The notes under the pieces are model-generated. The model saw only the letters and a list, made by a program, of their open reading frames with translations, made no database searches and had not been told where the DNA came from. Below are positions 56,662 to 64,000 of a DNA stretch of 64,000 nt, piece after piece. Each line of letters begins with the position of its first letter. The first letter of the stretch is position 1. Location of the stretch: NCBI RefSeq assembly GCF_030407455.1, contig NZ_JASDDJ010000001.1, positions 1-64,000 on the forward strand, read 5' to 3'. Source of the DNA: Psychrobacter sp. 5A.1. Lineage in GTDB: Bacteria > Pseudomonadota > Gammaproteobacteria > Pseudomonadales > Moraxellaceae. The translations under genes and the position numbers were made by a program.

Positions 56662-56967
56662 TTAGCTATTTGCTACCGTTTCATTGACCGCTTCGCGCAG
56701 GGCTTTGCCTGGTTTAAAATGTGGAATGGCTTTAGCAGGTACAGGCACACTTTCACCCGTTTTAGGGTTTCGACCCATACGAGCACGGCGATGGTGCAGA
56801 CAAAAGCTGCCAAACCCACGAACTTCTACACGCCCATCATTGGCTAAAGTATGGGTCATTAAATTTAATATTTCACGCACTGCATCATCGACGACTGTAT
56901 CAGTCATATTGTCACAGTTCGCACTCAAATTACTAATAAATTCGGACTTGTTAATCGCTTGCTGCAT
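56662..56967 (-). CDS. ihfB: integration host factor beta subunit
   Basis: A DNA-bending protein of 101 residues that pairs with IHF-alpha (ihfA is not in the window). The HU/IHF fold is clear, with the arm VRGFGSFCLHHRRARMGRNP, the IHF-beta-type KTGESVPVPAKAIPHFKPGK and a C-terminal ALREAVNETVANS. The N-terminus (INKSEFISNLSANCDNMTDT) differs from HU. The Pro that intercalates into DNA is in the [10 protein letters not shown] turn. The SD aaggcaag precedes the ATG. In enterobacteria ihfB follows rpsA; here 499 bp separate them, and that gap contains a terminator and a MITE copy. Confidence 0.95.
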   Translation of the reverse strand: MQQAINKSEFISNLSANCDNMTDTVVDDAVREILNLMTHTLANDGRVEVRGFGSFCLHHRRARMGRNPKTGESVPVPAKAIPHFKPGKALREAVNETVANS

Positions 56968-57208
56968 TATTACGCTTGCCTTGTTGATTAATGGATAAGA
57001 TGACTGTGAATCAGACTATCATGCTCAATTGTTATGTTTAAGACAGTATTTGTTTTAAAATCATAAGGATGAAAATCCATCGATGAAAGTAACACCATTG
57101 TCTTAAATAAGCGATGATTCACATCTTGTTACTCAATGTTGCAAATGATAGCGGATATTACCGTAAATGAAAATAAGAGTTTTCCCATTTGAACAAAAAC
57201 ATCATTCA

Positions 57209-57384
57209 TTAGGGCGTGTCCTCAGTTCAAACGAGTGTTCTCTAAATGGGCTAAAAATAGCTAAATTTTGCCAAACATCGTCAAATAGTTGGTCAATATC
57301 TCGATATTATCTGCACTATTTTCCTCGTTTGACGGCAATTTATCTCATTTTTACCACCATTTTTAAAATGAGGACACGCCCTAA
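57209..57384. repeat. 176-bp MITE-like element, copy D
   Basis: Perfect 16-bp terminal inverted repeats: ttagggcgtgtcctca at 57209-57224 and tgaggacacgccctaa at 57369-57384. A central part shares tcaaacatcgtca-like and gcaattt-tctcat segments with copy A. No transposase is encoded, so it would need help from an IS5-type element elsewhere. Confidence 0.92.
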
Positions 57385-57407
57385 TAGCAATATCAAAATT
57401 TATTCAT

Positions 57408-57437
57408 AAAAAAAAGCGACCGGAGTCGCTTTTTTTA
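57408..57437 (-). terminator. rpsA terminator
   Basis: Stem aaaaaagcgac / gtcgctttttt with loop cgga, between rpsA and MITE copy D. Confidence 0.88.
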
Positions 57438-57466
57438 CATTACTTTTATATCAATAACTTAGCAGC

Positions 57467-59155
57467 TTACTGCATTTGTTCTTTGATCAAGTCACCAATC
57501 GTTTTTGGTTGAGCTTCAGAACCGGCAGCGGCAGTAGTACTTGTGCTGCTTAGTTCTTTAATCGCTTGACGCTCTTCAGCTTCGTCTTTCGCTTTGATAG
57601 ACAAGTTGATGTTGCGTGTTTTACGATCAACACTGATGATTTTCGCTTCAACGTCATCACCAACAGTCAGATGCTTAGTTGCATCTTCAACGCGGTCACG
57701 TTGGATCTCAGAGGCACGTAGATACGCTTCAACTTCGTCAGCAAGTTCGATAGTAGCGCCTTTAGCATCTACTTCTTTCACTTTACCATTAACGATAGCA
57801 CCACGGTCATTGTTGACTAGGTATTCGTTGAATGGGTCAGAGCTTAACTGCTTCACGCCTAAGCTGATACGGTTAGCTTCAGCATCTACTGACAATACCA
57901 TTGCTTCAACGGTGTCGCCTTTATTGTAGTTACGGATAGCGTCTTCGCCAGTTTCGTTCCAAGAGATATCAGATAGATGAACTAGACCATCAATACCACC
58001 GTCTAGACCGATAAAGATACCGAAGTCAGTGATTGATTTGATCGTACCAGTGATTTTATCACCGCGCTCATGTTTCTTATCAAACTCATCCCATGGATTG
58101 GCTAGAGTCTGTTTGATACCTAGGCTGATACGGCGACGCTCTTCGTCGATATCAAGAATCATTACTTCAACTTCATCGCCCACTTGAACTACTTTTGATG
58201 GGTGGATGTTTTTGTTGGTATGATCCATTTCTGATACGTGTACTAGACCTTCAATACCTTCAGAAATCTCAGCAAAACAACCATAATCCGTCAAGTTGGT
58301 AACACGTGCTTTAACAACACTACCTACTGGATAAGTACCGCCAACATTGTCCCAAGGATCAGTACCAAGTTGTTTTAGACCTAGGCTTACGCGATTGCGC
58401 TCACGGTCAAACTTCAATACTTTAACTTTTAGGTCTTGACCAACTTCAACAACTTCAGATGGATGCTTGATACGGCGCCATGCCATGTCAGTGATGTGCA
58501 ATAGACCATCAATACCACCTAGATCAACGAATGCGCCGTAATCAGTAAGGTTCTTAACGATACCTTCGATCTCGATGCCTTCTTCAAGTTTGTTCAATAG
58601 CTCTTCGCGCTCAGCTGAGTTTTCAGCTTCCATAACTGCACGACGGCTAACAACAACGTTGTTGCGTTTTTGATCAAGTTTGATGACTTTGAATTCTAGC
58701 TCTTTGCCTTCAAGATGCGTCGTATCACGGATAGGACGTACATCTACCAATGAACCTGGTAAGAACGCGCGTACTGAACCGATATCTACAGTGAAACCGC
58801 CTTTAACTTTGCTTGAGATAATACCTTTTACGATCTCATCATTGTCAGAGATTTTTTCAAGGATATTCCAAGTTTCAACGCGTTTGGCTTTTTCGCGTGA
58901 CAGTAGGGTTTGACCCATACCGTTGTCAACTGCTTCCACTACGACATCAACGCTATCGCCAACTTCAACTTCAAGTTCGCCTTCTTCGCTTAAAAACTCT
59001 TCACGAGCGACGATACCTTCAGATTTAAGACCAGTATCTACTGTGATCCAATCACTATCGATGGCCACAACAGCACCTGTAATTACCGAGCCACGCTCGA
59101 TATCCAGACCCTGCTCTTCAATGCTCGCTTCAAATAGTTCAGCAAATGATTCCAT
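57467..59155 (-). CDS. rpsA: 30S ribosomal protein S1
   Basis: The large mRNA-binding ribosomal protein, with 562 residues (E. coli 557). Six S1 domains are visible. The first two are the ribosome-binding ones ([20 protein letters not shown] and [20 protein letters not shown]). The later ones are typical RNA-binding repeats ([60 protein letters not shown]). Domain 6 ([20 protein letters not shown]) and a short acidic/Ala tail end the protein. The SD aaaggt lies 10 nt ahead of the ATG. The gene lies 292 nt downstream of cmk, the classical cmk-rpsA order, with a hairpin plus T-run between. Confidence 0.98.
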   Translation of the reverse strand: MESFAELFEASIEEQGLDIERGSVITGAVVAIDSDWITVDTGLKSEGIVAREEFLSEEGELEVEVGDSVDVVVEAVDNGMGQTLLSREKAKRVETWNILEKISDNDEIVKGIISSKVKGGFTVDIGSVRAFLPGSLVDVRPIRDTTHLEGKELEFKVIKLDQKRNNVVVSRRAVMEAENSAEREELLNKLEEGIEIEGIVKNLTDYGAFVDLGGIDGLLHITDMAWRRIKHPSEVVEVGQDLKVKVLKFDRERNRVSLGLKQLGTDPWDNVGGTYPVGSVVKARVTNLTDYGCFAEISEGIEGLVHVSEMDHTNKNIHPSKVVQVGDEVEVMILDIDEERRRISLGIKQTLANPWDEFDKKHERGDKITGTIKSITDFGIFIGLDGGIDGLVHLSDISWNETGEDAIRNYNKGDTVEAMVLSVDAEANRISLGVKQLSSDPFNEYLVNNDRGAIVNGKVKEVDAKGATIELADEVEAYLRASEIQRDRVEDATKHLTVGDDVEAKIISVDRKTRNINLSIKAKDEAEERQAIKELSSTSTTAAAGSEAQPKTIGDLIKEQMQ

Positions 59156-59256
59156 TATGTCTACCTTTGTATAGCCGTATCCTGTCCAGCACAGTACGGA
59201 TCAAATTTATGATTGTATAGAACGCAATACTGGTTTTATATCCTATACAATCATAT

Positions 59257-59310
59257 AAAAAAAACGATTGTTGTTAGCGAGCTCACCCGCATAAAGATTA
59301 CTAACAACAA
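59257..59310 (-). terminator. cmk terminator or rpsA leader hairpin
   Basis: Perfect 10-bp inverted repeat ttgttgttag (59268-59277) / ctaacaacaa (59301-59310) with a 23-nt loop, followed on the minus strand by tcg and eight T. It is AT-rich for a terminator. It could end cmk transcripts or act as a control element in the rpsA leader, since S1 represses its own synthesis. Confidence 0.6.
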
Positions 59311-59447
59311 CTGTCTTATCTTAAATATCTTTCATTGAATAAATACAATCTATTCATTTTCCTGATAAATATTGAACTTAACCGTATTATTTTATACTAA
59401 AACACCGACTAATAGGAAACTTTTTAATACTTAATAGATTGTTTTTA

Positions 59448-60215
59448 CTAGCTATTAAAAATAATACCCTGACTTTGGCAGTGTTTTTTTACTTGTTCAT
59501 AGACTTCATCAGCATCAAACATTGAGCTATCGAGCAATAAAGCATCTGTTGCAGGCTTTGATGGCGCTGTACTACGGTTTTCATCTCGATCGTCACGCGC
59601 TTTAATCGTTGTTAAGATTGCGTCAAAGTCTGCTGTTTGCCCAGCATTCGATAACTGTGCTACACGGCGCTCAGCACGCGCTTCAGCACTGGCTGTCAAA
59701 AACACCTTAACATCAGCATTTGGGAATACTACCGTTCCCATGTCACGGCCATCCGCAACCAAACCTGAACGAGTGGCCATGTCCTGTTGTAACTTTAACA
59801 ACGCCTCACGAACTTTTGGAAAAACAGCTATCTGTGAGGCATAGCCTCCAACTGTTTCGTTACGTACCTGCTCACCGACTGCCTCATCATTCACCAAAAT
59901 ATCGACACGTCCTGACGCATTATTAGGCACAAACGCAATATCTAAGCTTTGTGTCAACTTTAATACCGCCATCTCATCAATGGCTTGACTGGTATCTGCG
60001 GTAACCAAACCAGCTTCGAAAGCTTTAAGTCCTACAATACGATATAGAGCACCCGAATCAAGCAACTGATAGTCCAATGCTTGAGCTAAGCGCCATGTAA
60101 CCGTGCCTTTGCCTGCACCGCTCGGCCCATCAATACAAATAACAGGATAACGCAATGGTTGCGTTTGACTATTATCATCATGAAGTGCGGTGTTATCAGT
60201 TGTAGAAACGGTCAT
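59448..60215 (-). CDS. cmk: cytidylate kinase
   Basis: Phosphorylates CMP and dCMP. About 255 residues, against 227 in E. coli; the extra residues form a polar N-terminus before VICIDGPSGAGKGTVTWRLA (P-loop near 30). LLDSGALYRIVGLKAFEAG follows it, and DGRDMGTVVFPNADVKVFLT and AEARAERRVAQLSNAG are further CMP-kinase signatures. I chose the ATG at 60213-60215; a GTG three codons earlier is possible, and neither has a strong SD. It lies upstream of rpsA, as in nearly all gammaproteobacteria, and 190 nt downstream of tadA. Confidence 0.96.
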   Translation of the reverse strand: MTVSTTDNTALHDDNSQTQPLRYPVICIDGPSGAGKGTVTWRLAQALDYQLLDSGALYRIVGLKAFEAGLVTADTSQAIDEMAVLKLTQSLDIAFVPNNASGRVDILVNDEAVGEQVRNETVGGYASQIAVFPKVREALLKLQQDMATRSGLVADGRDMGTVVFPNADVKVFLTASAEARAERRVAQLSNAGQTADFDAILTTIKARDDRDENRSTAPSKPATDALLLDSSMFDADEVYEQVKKHCQSQGIIFNS

Positions 60216-60405
60216 AATACTCACTCAATAGTGGATGCTACTTATATGCCTTATTATATGATAGCCATAAAGCAATACTTACTTCTCTATCAAATTCTTG
60301 ATAGCATATCAAAGCGTTCGCTATCAAATAGGGCAATATTATAGCAAAAAATCATCGTGACCACTAGCGCCAAGACTGATATCTTGTTTATTAGTATTTT
60401 TTAGT

Positions 60406-60978
60406 TTACATATTGGCTTTATTCTTTTTTGCCGCTCGCCTACGCTCACGAAAAAACGTCTTTAACGTTTGACTACTGTGCTCGCTACAAAGACCTCTGT
60501 TTACTTGAATACTGTGATTATAAAAAGGCTGCATTGACAAGTCCATCTGACTGCCAACCATACCTGCCCGAGGTTCACTTGCCGCGTATACCAGCTTATC
60601 TACGCGTGCATGAATCAATGCCCCAATACACATCGTACACGGCTCTAAAGTTACATATAAAGTGGTCTGTAGCGGTAAACGATAATTTCCCAAACGTGTA
60701 CAGGCATCTCTCAATGCCACTATCTCAGCATGAGCGGTAGCATCATGGCTACTAATTGGTTGATTAAACCCTTGGCCGATAACTTGCTGATTATGAACCA
60801 ATACAGCCCCTACTGGCACCTCTCCACACTCAGCACCGCGCTTGGCAAGCCTGAGTGCTTCTTGCATCCATTGAACATCTACAACTGACCAAAATGTGCT
60901 GGCTTGAATACCTTCGATAATTGGCTGATTATTCAAGGATGGATACGGTTTCAAGCTCATATGCTGTCTATTTTGCAT
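60406..60978 (-). CDS. tadA: tRNA-specific adenosine deaminase
   Basis: Converts A34 to inosine in tRNA-Arg. The zinc-dependent deaminase motifs are SHDATAHAEIVALRDACTRL near residue 82 and VTLEPCTMCIGALIHARVDK near 113, supplying His-Ala-Glu and Pro-Cys-x-x-Cys. Its 190 residues exceed E. coli TadA (167) by an N-terminal stretch (MQNRQHMSLKPYPSLNNQPI). A core-like start near WMQEALRLAKRGAECGEVPV is possible, but the ATG used here abuts the ung stop exactly (taaATG), which favours translational coupling with ung. The C-terminus (FFRERRRAAKKNKANM) is strongly basic. Confidence 0.93.
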   Translation of the reverse strand: MQNRQHMSLKPYPSLNNQPIIEGIQASTFWSVVDVQWMQEALRLAKRGAECGEVPVGAVLVHNQQVIGQGFNQPISSHDATAHAEIVALRDACTRLGNYRLPLQTTLYVTLEPCTMCIGALIHARVDKLVYAASEPRAGMVGSQMDLSMQPFYNHSIQVNRGLCSEHSSQTLKTFFRERRRAAKKNKANM

Positions 60979-61716
60979 TTATTGTGGTAACTGCCAATCA
61001 ATCGGGGTTTGGCCGTACTGCACCAAATAGTCATTTGTTTTAGAAAAGGGTTTGGAACCAAAAAACCCACCACGGTTTGCGGCAAGTGGTGAAGGATGCA
61101 CGGCGGTCAAAATCAGATGCTTATCTGTATCGATATACTTGCCTTTTTTCTGGGCTTTACTGCCCCATAAAATAAACACGGTATGCTCTGTCTGTTCATT
61201 GACTGCATCAATCACGGCGTCGGTAAACTGCTCCCACCCTTTATTTTGATGACTGTTCGGCTCACCTTCTCGTACGGTCAACGAGCTATTAAGCAATAAA
61301 ACCCCTTGCTGTGCCCAGTAAGTCAGATCGCCATGTGCTGACGGCGCAATACCAATATCACTCGCCATCTCTTTCAGCAAGTTATTCAATGATGGGGGCT
61401 TGGGAATAGCTTTGGGAACAGAAAATGACAATCCCATGGCCTGTCCTGGGCGATGATAAGGGTCTTGACCTAGTATCACGACTTTGACCTTTGATAAAGG
61501 TGTTAGATTCAACGCATTAAACATCAGCGGTGCGGGTGGATAAATACTTTCATCTGATTGATAGGCTTCTTTTAAAAACGCGCGCAAATTATCCATATTT
61601 TCAGACGTTAATTCATCTGCTAGCACCGTTTTCCAATCTTCTGGCAAACGGACATTGTCTAAAATCGCTTGTTTTTGCTCTTCGGTTTTGGTTGGCTGTT
61701 CGTCAAACAGTGCCAT
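60979..61716 (-). CDS. ung: uracil-DNA glycosylase
   Basis: Removes uracil from DNA. The 245-residue protein has the family-1 signatures: VVILGQDPYHRPGQAMGLSF near 78 (catalytic Asp in GQDPYH), VLLLNSSLTVREGEPNSHQN near 138 and LTAVHPSPLAANRGGFFGSK near 203 (catalytic His). A long N-terminus, rich in Glu and Asp, precedes the core. No Ugi-like inhibitor is present. The ATG at 61714-61716 has an SD (ggaagc, 6 nt upstream). The stop codon abuts the tadA start, so the two genes form an operon. Confidence 0.96.
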   Translation of the reverse strand: MALFDEQPTKTEEQKQAILDNVRLPEDWKTVLADELTSENMDNLRAFLKEAYQSDESIYPPAPLMFNALNLTPLSKVKVVILGQDPYHRPGQAMGLSFSVPKAIPKPPSLNNLLKEMASDIGIAPSAHGDLTYWAQQGVLLLNSSLTVREGEPNSHQNKGWEQFTDAVIDAVNEQTEHTVFILWGSKAQKKGKYIDTDKHLILTAVHPSPLAANRGGFFGSKPFSKTNDYLVQYGQTPIDWQLPQ

Positions 61717-61860
61717 AGTGCTTCCTTTTTATATTTGTTATAAGCTGGATAAATGCTTTATAGCTAGCTTATGCTGTGTCTTCAATTTAAACAATAAATA
61801 AGTTAGTTTAGCTTATAGTAACAAAAAATGAGAGGCGCTTTGTTGATAAATTATAGCCAT

Positions 61861-61896
61861 AAAAAAACGGCTACCGTGACAACACGATAACCGTTT
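61861..61896 (-). terminator. clpA terminator
   Basis: Stem aaacggctaccgtg / cacgataaccgttt (one mismatch and small bulge) with a run of seven A on the left, read as T on the minus strand. It lies 24 nt past the clpA stop. Confidence 0.82.
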
Positions 61897-61919
61897 CGAT
61901 CATATCAACATGTAACCAT

Positions 61920-64000
61920 TTAGCTGGCTAATGACTCAGAGTCTGGATGTGGCTCATGAGTTTCAACGACTGTCAGGATAATGCGACTGTCAGCTGACCC
62001 TTTGTCCGAGGCTTTATCCAGCTTCATCGTATCATTCTCTTGCTCGTCGTCTGCCTGAGGCTCCAAGGTCAGATGCACTACCCCGCCATTCACCAAATCA
62101 CCGAATAAAATCATACTTGCCAATGGCTTTTTGATTTCATCCTGAATCAGGCGCTGCATCGGACGCGCACCCATCAGACGGTCATAGCCTTTGTCAGCCA
62201 GATAATCACGCACATCATCGTCAATTTCTAACGTCACTTGCTTGTCATCAAGCTGTACTTGTAATTCAACCAAGAACTTATCAACGACCGATACGACGAC
62301 TGACGTATCTAGTGGATTGAACTGAATGATGGCATCTAAGCGATTGCGGAACTCTGGCGTAAAGACGCGTTTAAGAGCCTCTGTATTATCGCGGCTATGG
62401 TCTTGCTGAGTGAAGCCCATCGACGAGCGACTGATACTGTCCGCACCAACGTTGGTCGTCATAATGACAATAACCTGCTTGAAGATAGCAACGCGGCCAT
62501 TATTATCAGTCAACGTACCATGATCCATTACTTGTAATAACAAGTTGAACACATCAGGATGCGCTTTTTCGATCTCATCAAGCAACAAGACACAATGCGG
62601 ATGCTGATTGATTTTTTCGGTGAGCAAACCACCTTGATCATAACCGACATAACCTGGAGGCGCACCGATGAGGCGTGATGCAGTATGCGCTTCCATGTAC
62701 TCTGACATATCAAAGCGTACTAACTCTACGCCTAATAAGTTGGCTAGCTGACGCGATACCTCAGTTTTACCCACACCAGTTGGGCCTGCAAACATAAACG
62801 AACCAATTGGCTTGTCTGGCGCTTTTAATCCTGCACGAGACAGCTTGATCGCATCAGCAAGCGTGGCAATCGCCTCATCTTGACCAAACACTAAATGTTT
62901 AAGATCACGATCTAAGTGCTGAAGAATACTCTTATCATCACTTGATACAGATTTTGGTGGAATTCGCGCCAATTTAGCAACGATGGCTTCGATATCAGCG
63001 ACATCAATTTTCATCGGTGGTTTTTGTTTTTTCGATACGGTTTCACCAGCATCTGAGTTGGCACTGTCGCTTGCCTTCGCAGTCGCGGCTTCATCTTGCA
63101 TTTCATTGTCTGCATCACTATCGATACCTTCGACATCCGCATCAATCTGTGCATCAAAATCTTGCTCTAAATCAGCAATAAAACTTTCTTCAGCTTCGAT
63201 ATCATCGACATCAGCAACCACGCCCAAGCGCTTATAGGCACCTGCTTCGTCAATCACGTCAATGGCTTTGTCAGGCAAGAAACGCTCATGAATATGCTTG
63301 GCTGATAATTGTACGGCGGTGACCAGTGCTTCATCCGTATACTCAACATTATGAAACTCTTCATAACGAGGTTTGAGGCCACGTAAGATATCGATAGTGT
63401 CATCTACGCTGGGTTCTTTAACATCGATTTTTTGGAAACGACGCGACAACGCATGGTCTTTTTCGAATACCTGACGATATTCGGTAAAGGTCGTAGAACC
63501 TATACAGCGTAGCTCACCATTGGCAAGGGCAGGCTTGATGAGGTTTGATACATCCATATTGCTGCTCATCGATGAACCCGCACCAATAATCATATGAATC
63601 TCATCGATAAATAAAATTGCATTGGGCTTGTTTTTCAGCGCATCAAGCAGTGACTTCATACGTTTTTCAAAGTCACCACGGTACTTAGTTCCAGCGATAA
63701 GCGAACCAATATCAAGGCTATAAATCACGCAACCGTTAAGTGGCTTTGGTGCTTTATCGTTAATGATTAACCATGCCAAGCCTTCAGCGATAGAGGTTTT
63801 ACCGACACCAGGCTCCCCCACCAACAATGGATTATTTTTACGGCGACGACACAATACTTGGGCGGCACGCTCAATCTCAGACGCACGACCAATCAAAGGG
63901 TCTGTTTTACCTTCAGCGGCTCGCTGATTTAGGTTGGTCGCAAACTCAACCAATGGGTCTTTGCTGGTCTTTTCAGAGGCACTACGACGCTCACCGCTTG
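61920..64000 (-). CDS. clpA: Clp protease ATPase subunit ClpA, 5' truncated by window edge
   Basis: An AAA+ unfoldase that feeds proteins to ClpP. The frame is open to position 64000, so the N-terminal domain lies outside. Visible are the first AAA module with Walker A in [35 protein letters not shown] and [20 protein letters not shown], and the second with [35 protein letters not shown] and [17 protein letters not shown]. The C-terminal [20 protein letters not shown] and [20 protein letters not shown] are typical of ClpA. Between the modules an acidic insert of about 65 residues ([20 protein letters not shown] and on) interrupts the usual linker. clpS, usually upstream, is not visible. The terminator lies just past the stop. 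Confidence 0.95.
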   Translation of the reverse strand, partial: SGERRSASEKTSKDPLVEFATNLNQRAAEGKTDPLIGRASEIERAAQVLCRRRKNNPLLVGEPGVGKTSIAEGLAWLIINDKAPKPLNGCVIYSLDIGSLIAGTKYRGDFEKRMKSLLDALKNKPNAILFIDEIHMIIGAGSSMSSNMDVSNLIKPALANGELRCIGSTTFTEYRQVFEKDHALSRRFQKIDVKEPSVDDTIDILRGLKPRYEEFHNVEYTDEALVTAVQLSAKHIHERFLPDKAIDVIDEAGAYKRLGVVADVDDIEAEESFIADLEQDFDAQIDADVEGIDSDADNEMQDEAATAKASDSANSDAGETVSKKQKPPMKIDVADIEAIVAKLARIPPKSVSSDDKSILQHLDRDLKHLVFGQDEAIATLADAIKLSRAGLKAPDKPIGSFMFAGPTGVGKTEVSRQLANLLGVELVRFDMSEYMEAHTASRLIGAPPGYVGYDQGGLLTEKINQHPHCVLLLDEIEKAHPDVFNLLLQVMDHGTLTDNNGRVAIFKQVIVIMTTNVGADSISRSSMGFTQQDHSRDNTEALKRVFTPEFRNRLDAIIQFNPLDTSVVVSVVDKFLVELQVQLDDKQVTLEIDDDVRDYLADKGYDRLMGARPMQRLIQDEIKKPLASMILFGDLVNGGVVHLTLEPQADDEQENDTMKLDKASDKGSADSRIILTVVETHEPHPDSESLAS

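Larger units (their letters stand above)
56968..57466. other. intergenic region rpsA-ihfB
   Basis: A gap of 499 bp with MITE copy D (57209-57384), the rpsA terminator (57408-57437) and an AT-rich part that presumably holds the ihfB promoter. An open frame across 57167-57409 runs through the MITE and is not a gene. Confidence 0.6.

Noticed and set aside
57167..57409. Open frame of 80 codons between rpsA and ihfB
   Set aside because: It runs through the 176-bp MITE copy and its terminal repeats, so it is not a gene.
1..64000. tRNA, rRNA, CRISPR arrays, prophage or restriction systems
   Set aside because: Scanned for by eye on both strands; no cloverleaf, direct-repeat array, phage gene or restriction gene was seen.

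Overview
This is ordinary core chromosome of a gammaproteobacterium in the Moraxellaceae, most probably Psychrobacter. I base that on the prmB-aroC, creBC, prmA/DUF3426/fis, iscRSU-iscA-hscBA-fdx and cmk-rpsA-ihfB-lapA-pyrF blocks, on the long C-terminal tail of CsrA, on an LpoP-type lipoprotein next to PBP1b, and on intergenic repeats of a kind I associate with Psychrobacter. No database search was possible. I see no tRNA, rRNA, CRISPR array, prophage or intact insertion sequence.

Layout. 1-2.9 kb is a small accessory stretch: a DUF6708-like membrane protein, a MORN-repeat/SH3 lipoprotein and two transposase relics. 2.9-5.6 kb is the creBC two-component system. 6-8.5 kb holds aroC and prmB. 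8.8-14.2 kb holds an L,D-transpeptidase, a DUF389 membrane protein and a YkvI-type transporter. 14.4-22.5 kb holds alaS, lysC, csrA, hopJ, a YeaC-like protein, nadK and a Bax-inhibitor-1 protein. 22.7-29.3 kb holds the copper ATPase ccoI and the PBP1b/LpoP pair. 29.3-36.6 kb holds prmA, a DUF3426 protein, fis, purH, ppiD and hupB. 37-44.3 kb holds a tail-anchored unknown protein and the complete Isc iron-sulfur operon, preceded by a clear IscR-type promoter. 44.6-52.3 kb holds an adenylate cyclase, a HIT protein, mfd, rraA and an NAD(P)-binding protein. 52.7-64 kb holds rpsT, a histidine phosphatase, a phosphoesterase, pyrF, lapA, ihfB, rpsA, cmk, tadA, ung and the 5'-truncated clpA.

Most intergenic gaps carry rho-independent terminators. 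Two dispersed repeat families stand out: a 176-bp MITE-like element with 16-bp terminal inverted repeats (two full-length, two shortened, two solo ends) and a 108-bp element (two full-length copies, one decayed). One copy of each lies side by side between pyrF and lapA.

I did not find a convincing new defence or biosynthetic system. The observations most worth checking are regulatory: a strong in-frame internal start in lysC, a terminator directly before purH, hairpins that subdivide the isc operon, a 50-bp palindrome before the tail-anchored unknown gene, and a hairpin plus T-run between cmk and rpsA. Several housekeeping proteins also carry long acidic or low-complexity insertions (CreC, ClpA, CcoI, PrmB, the DUF389 protein).
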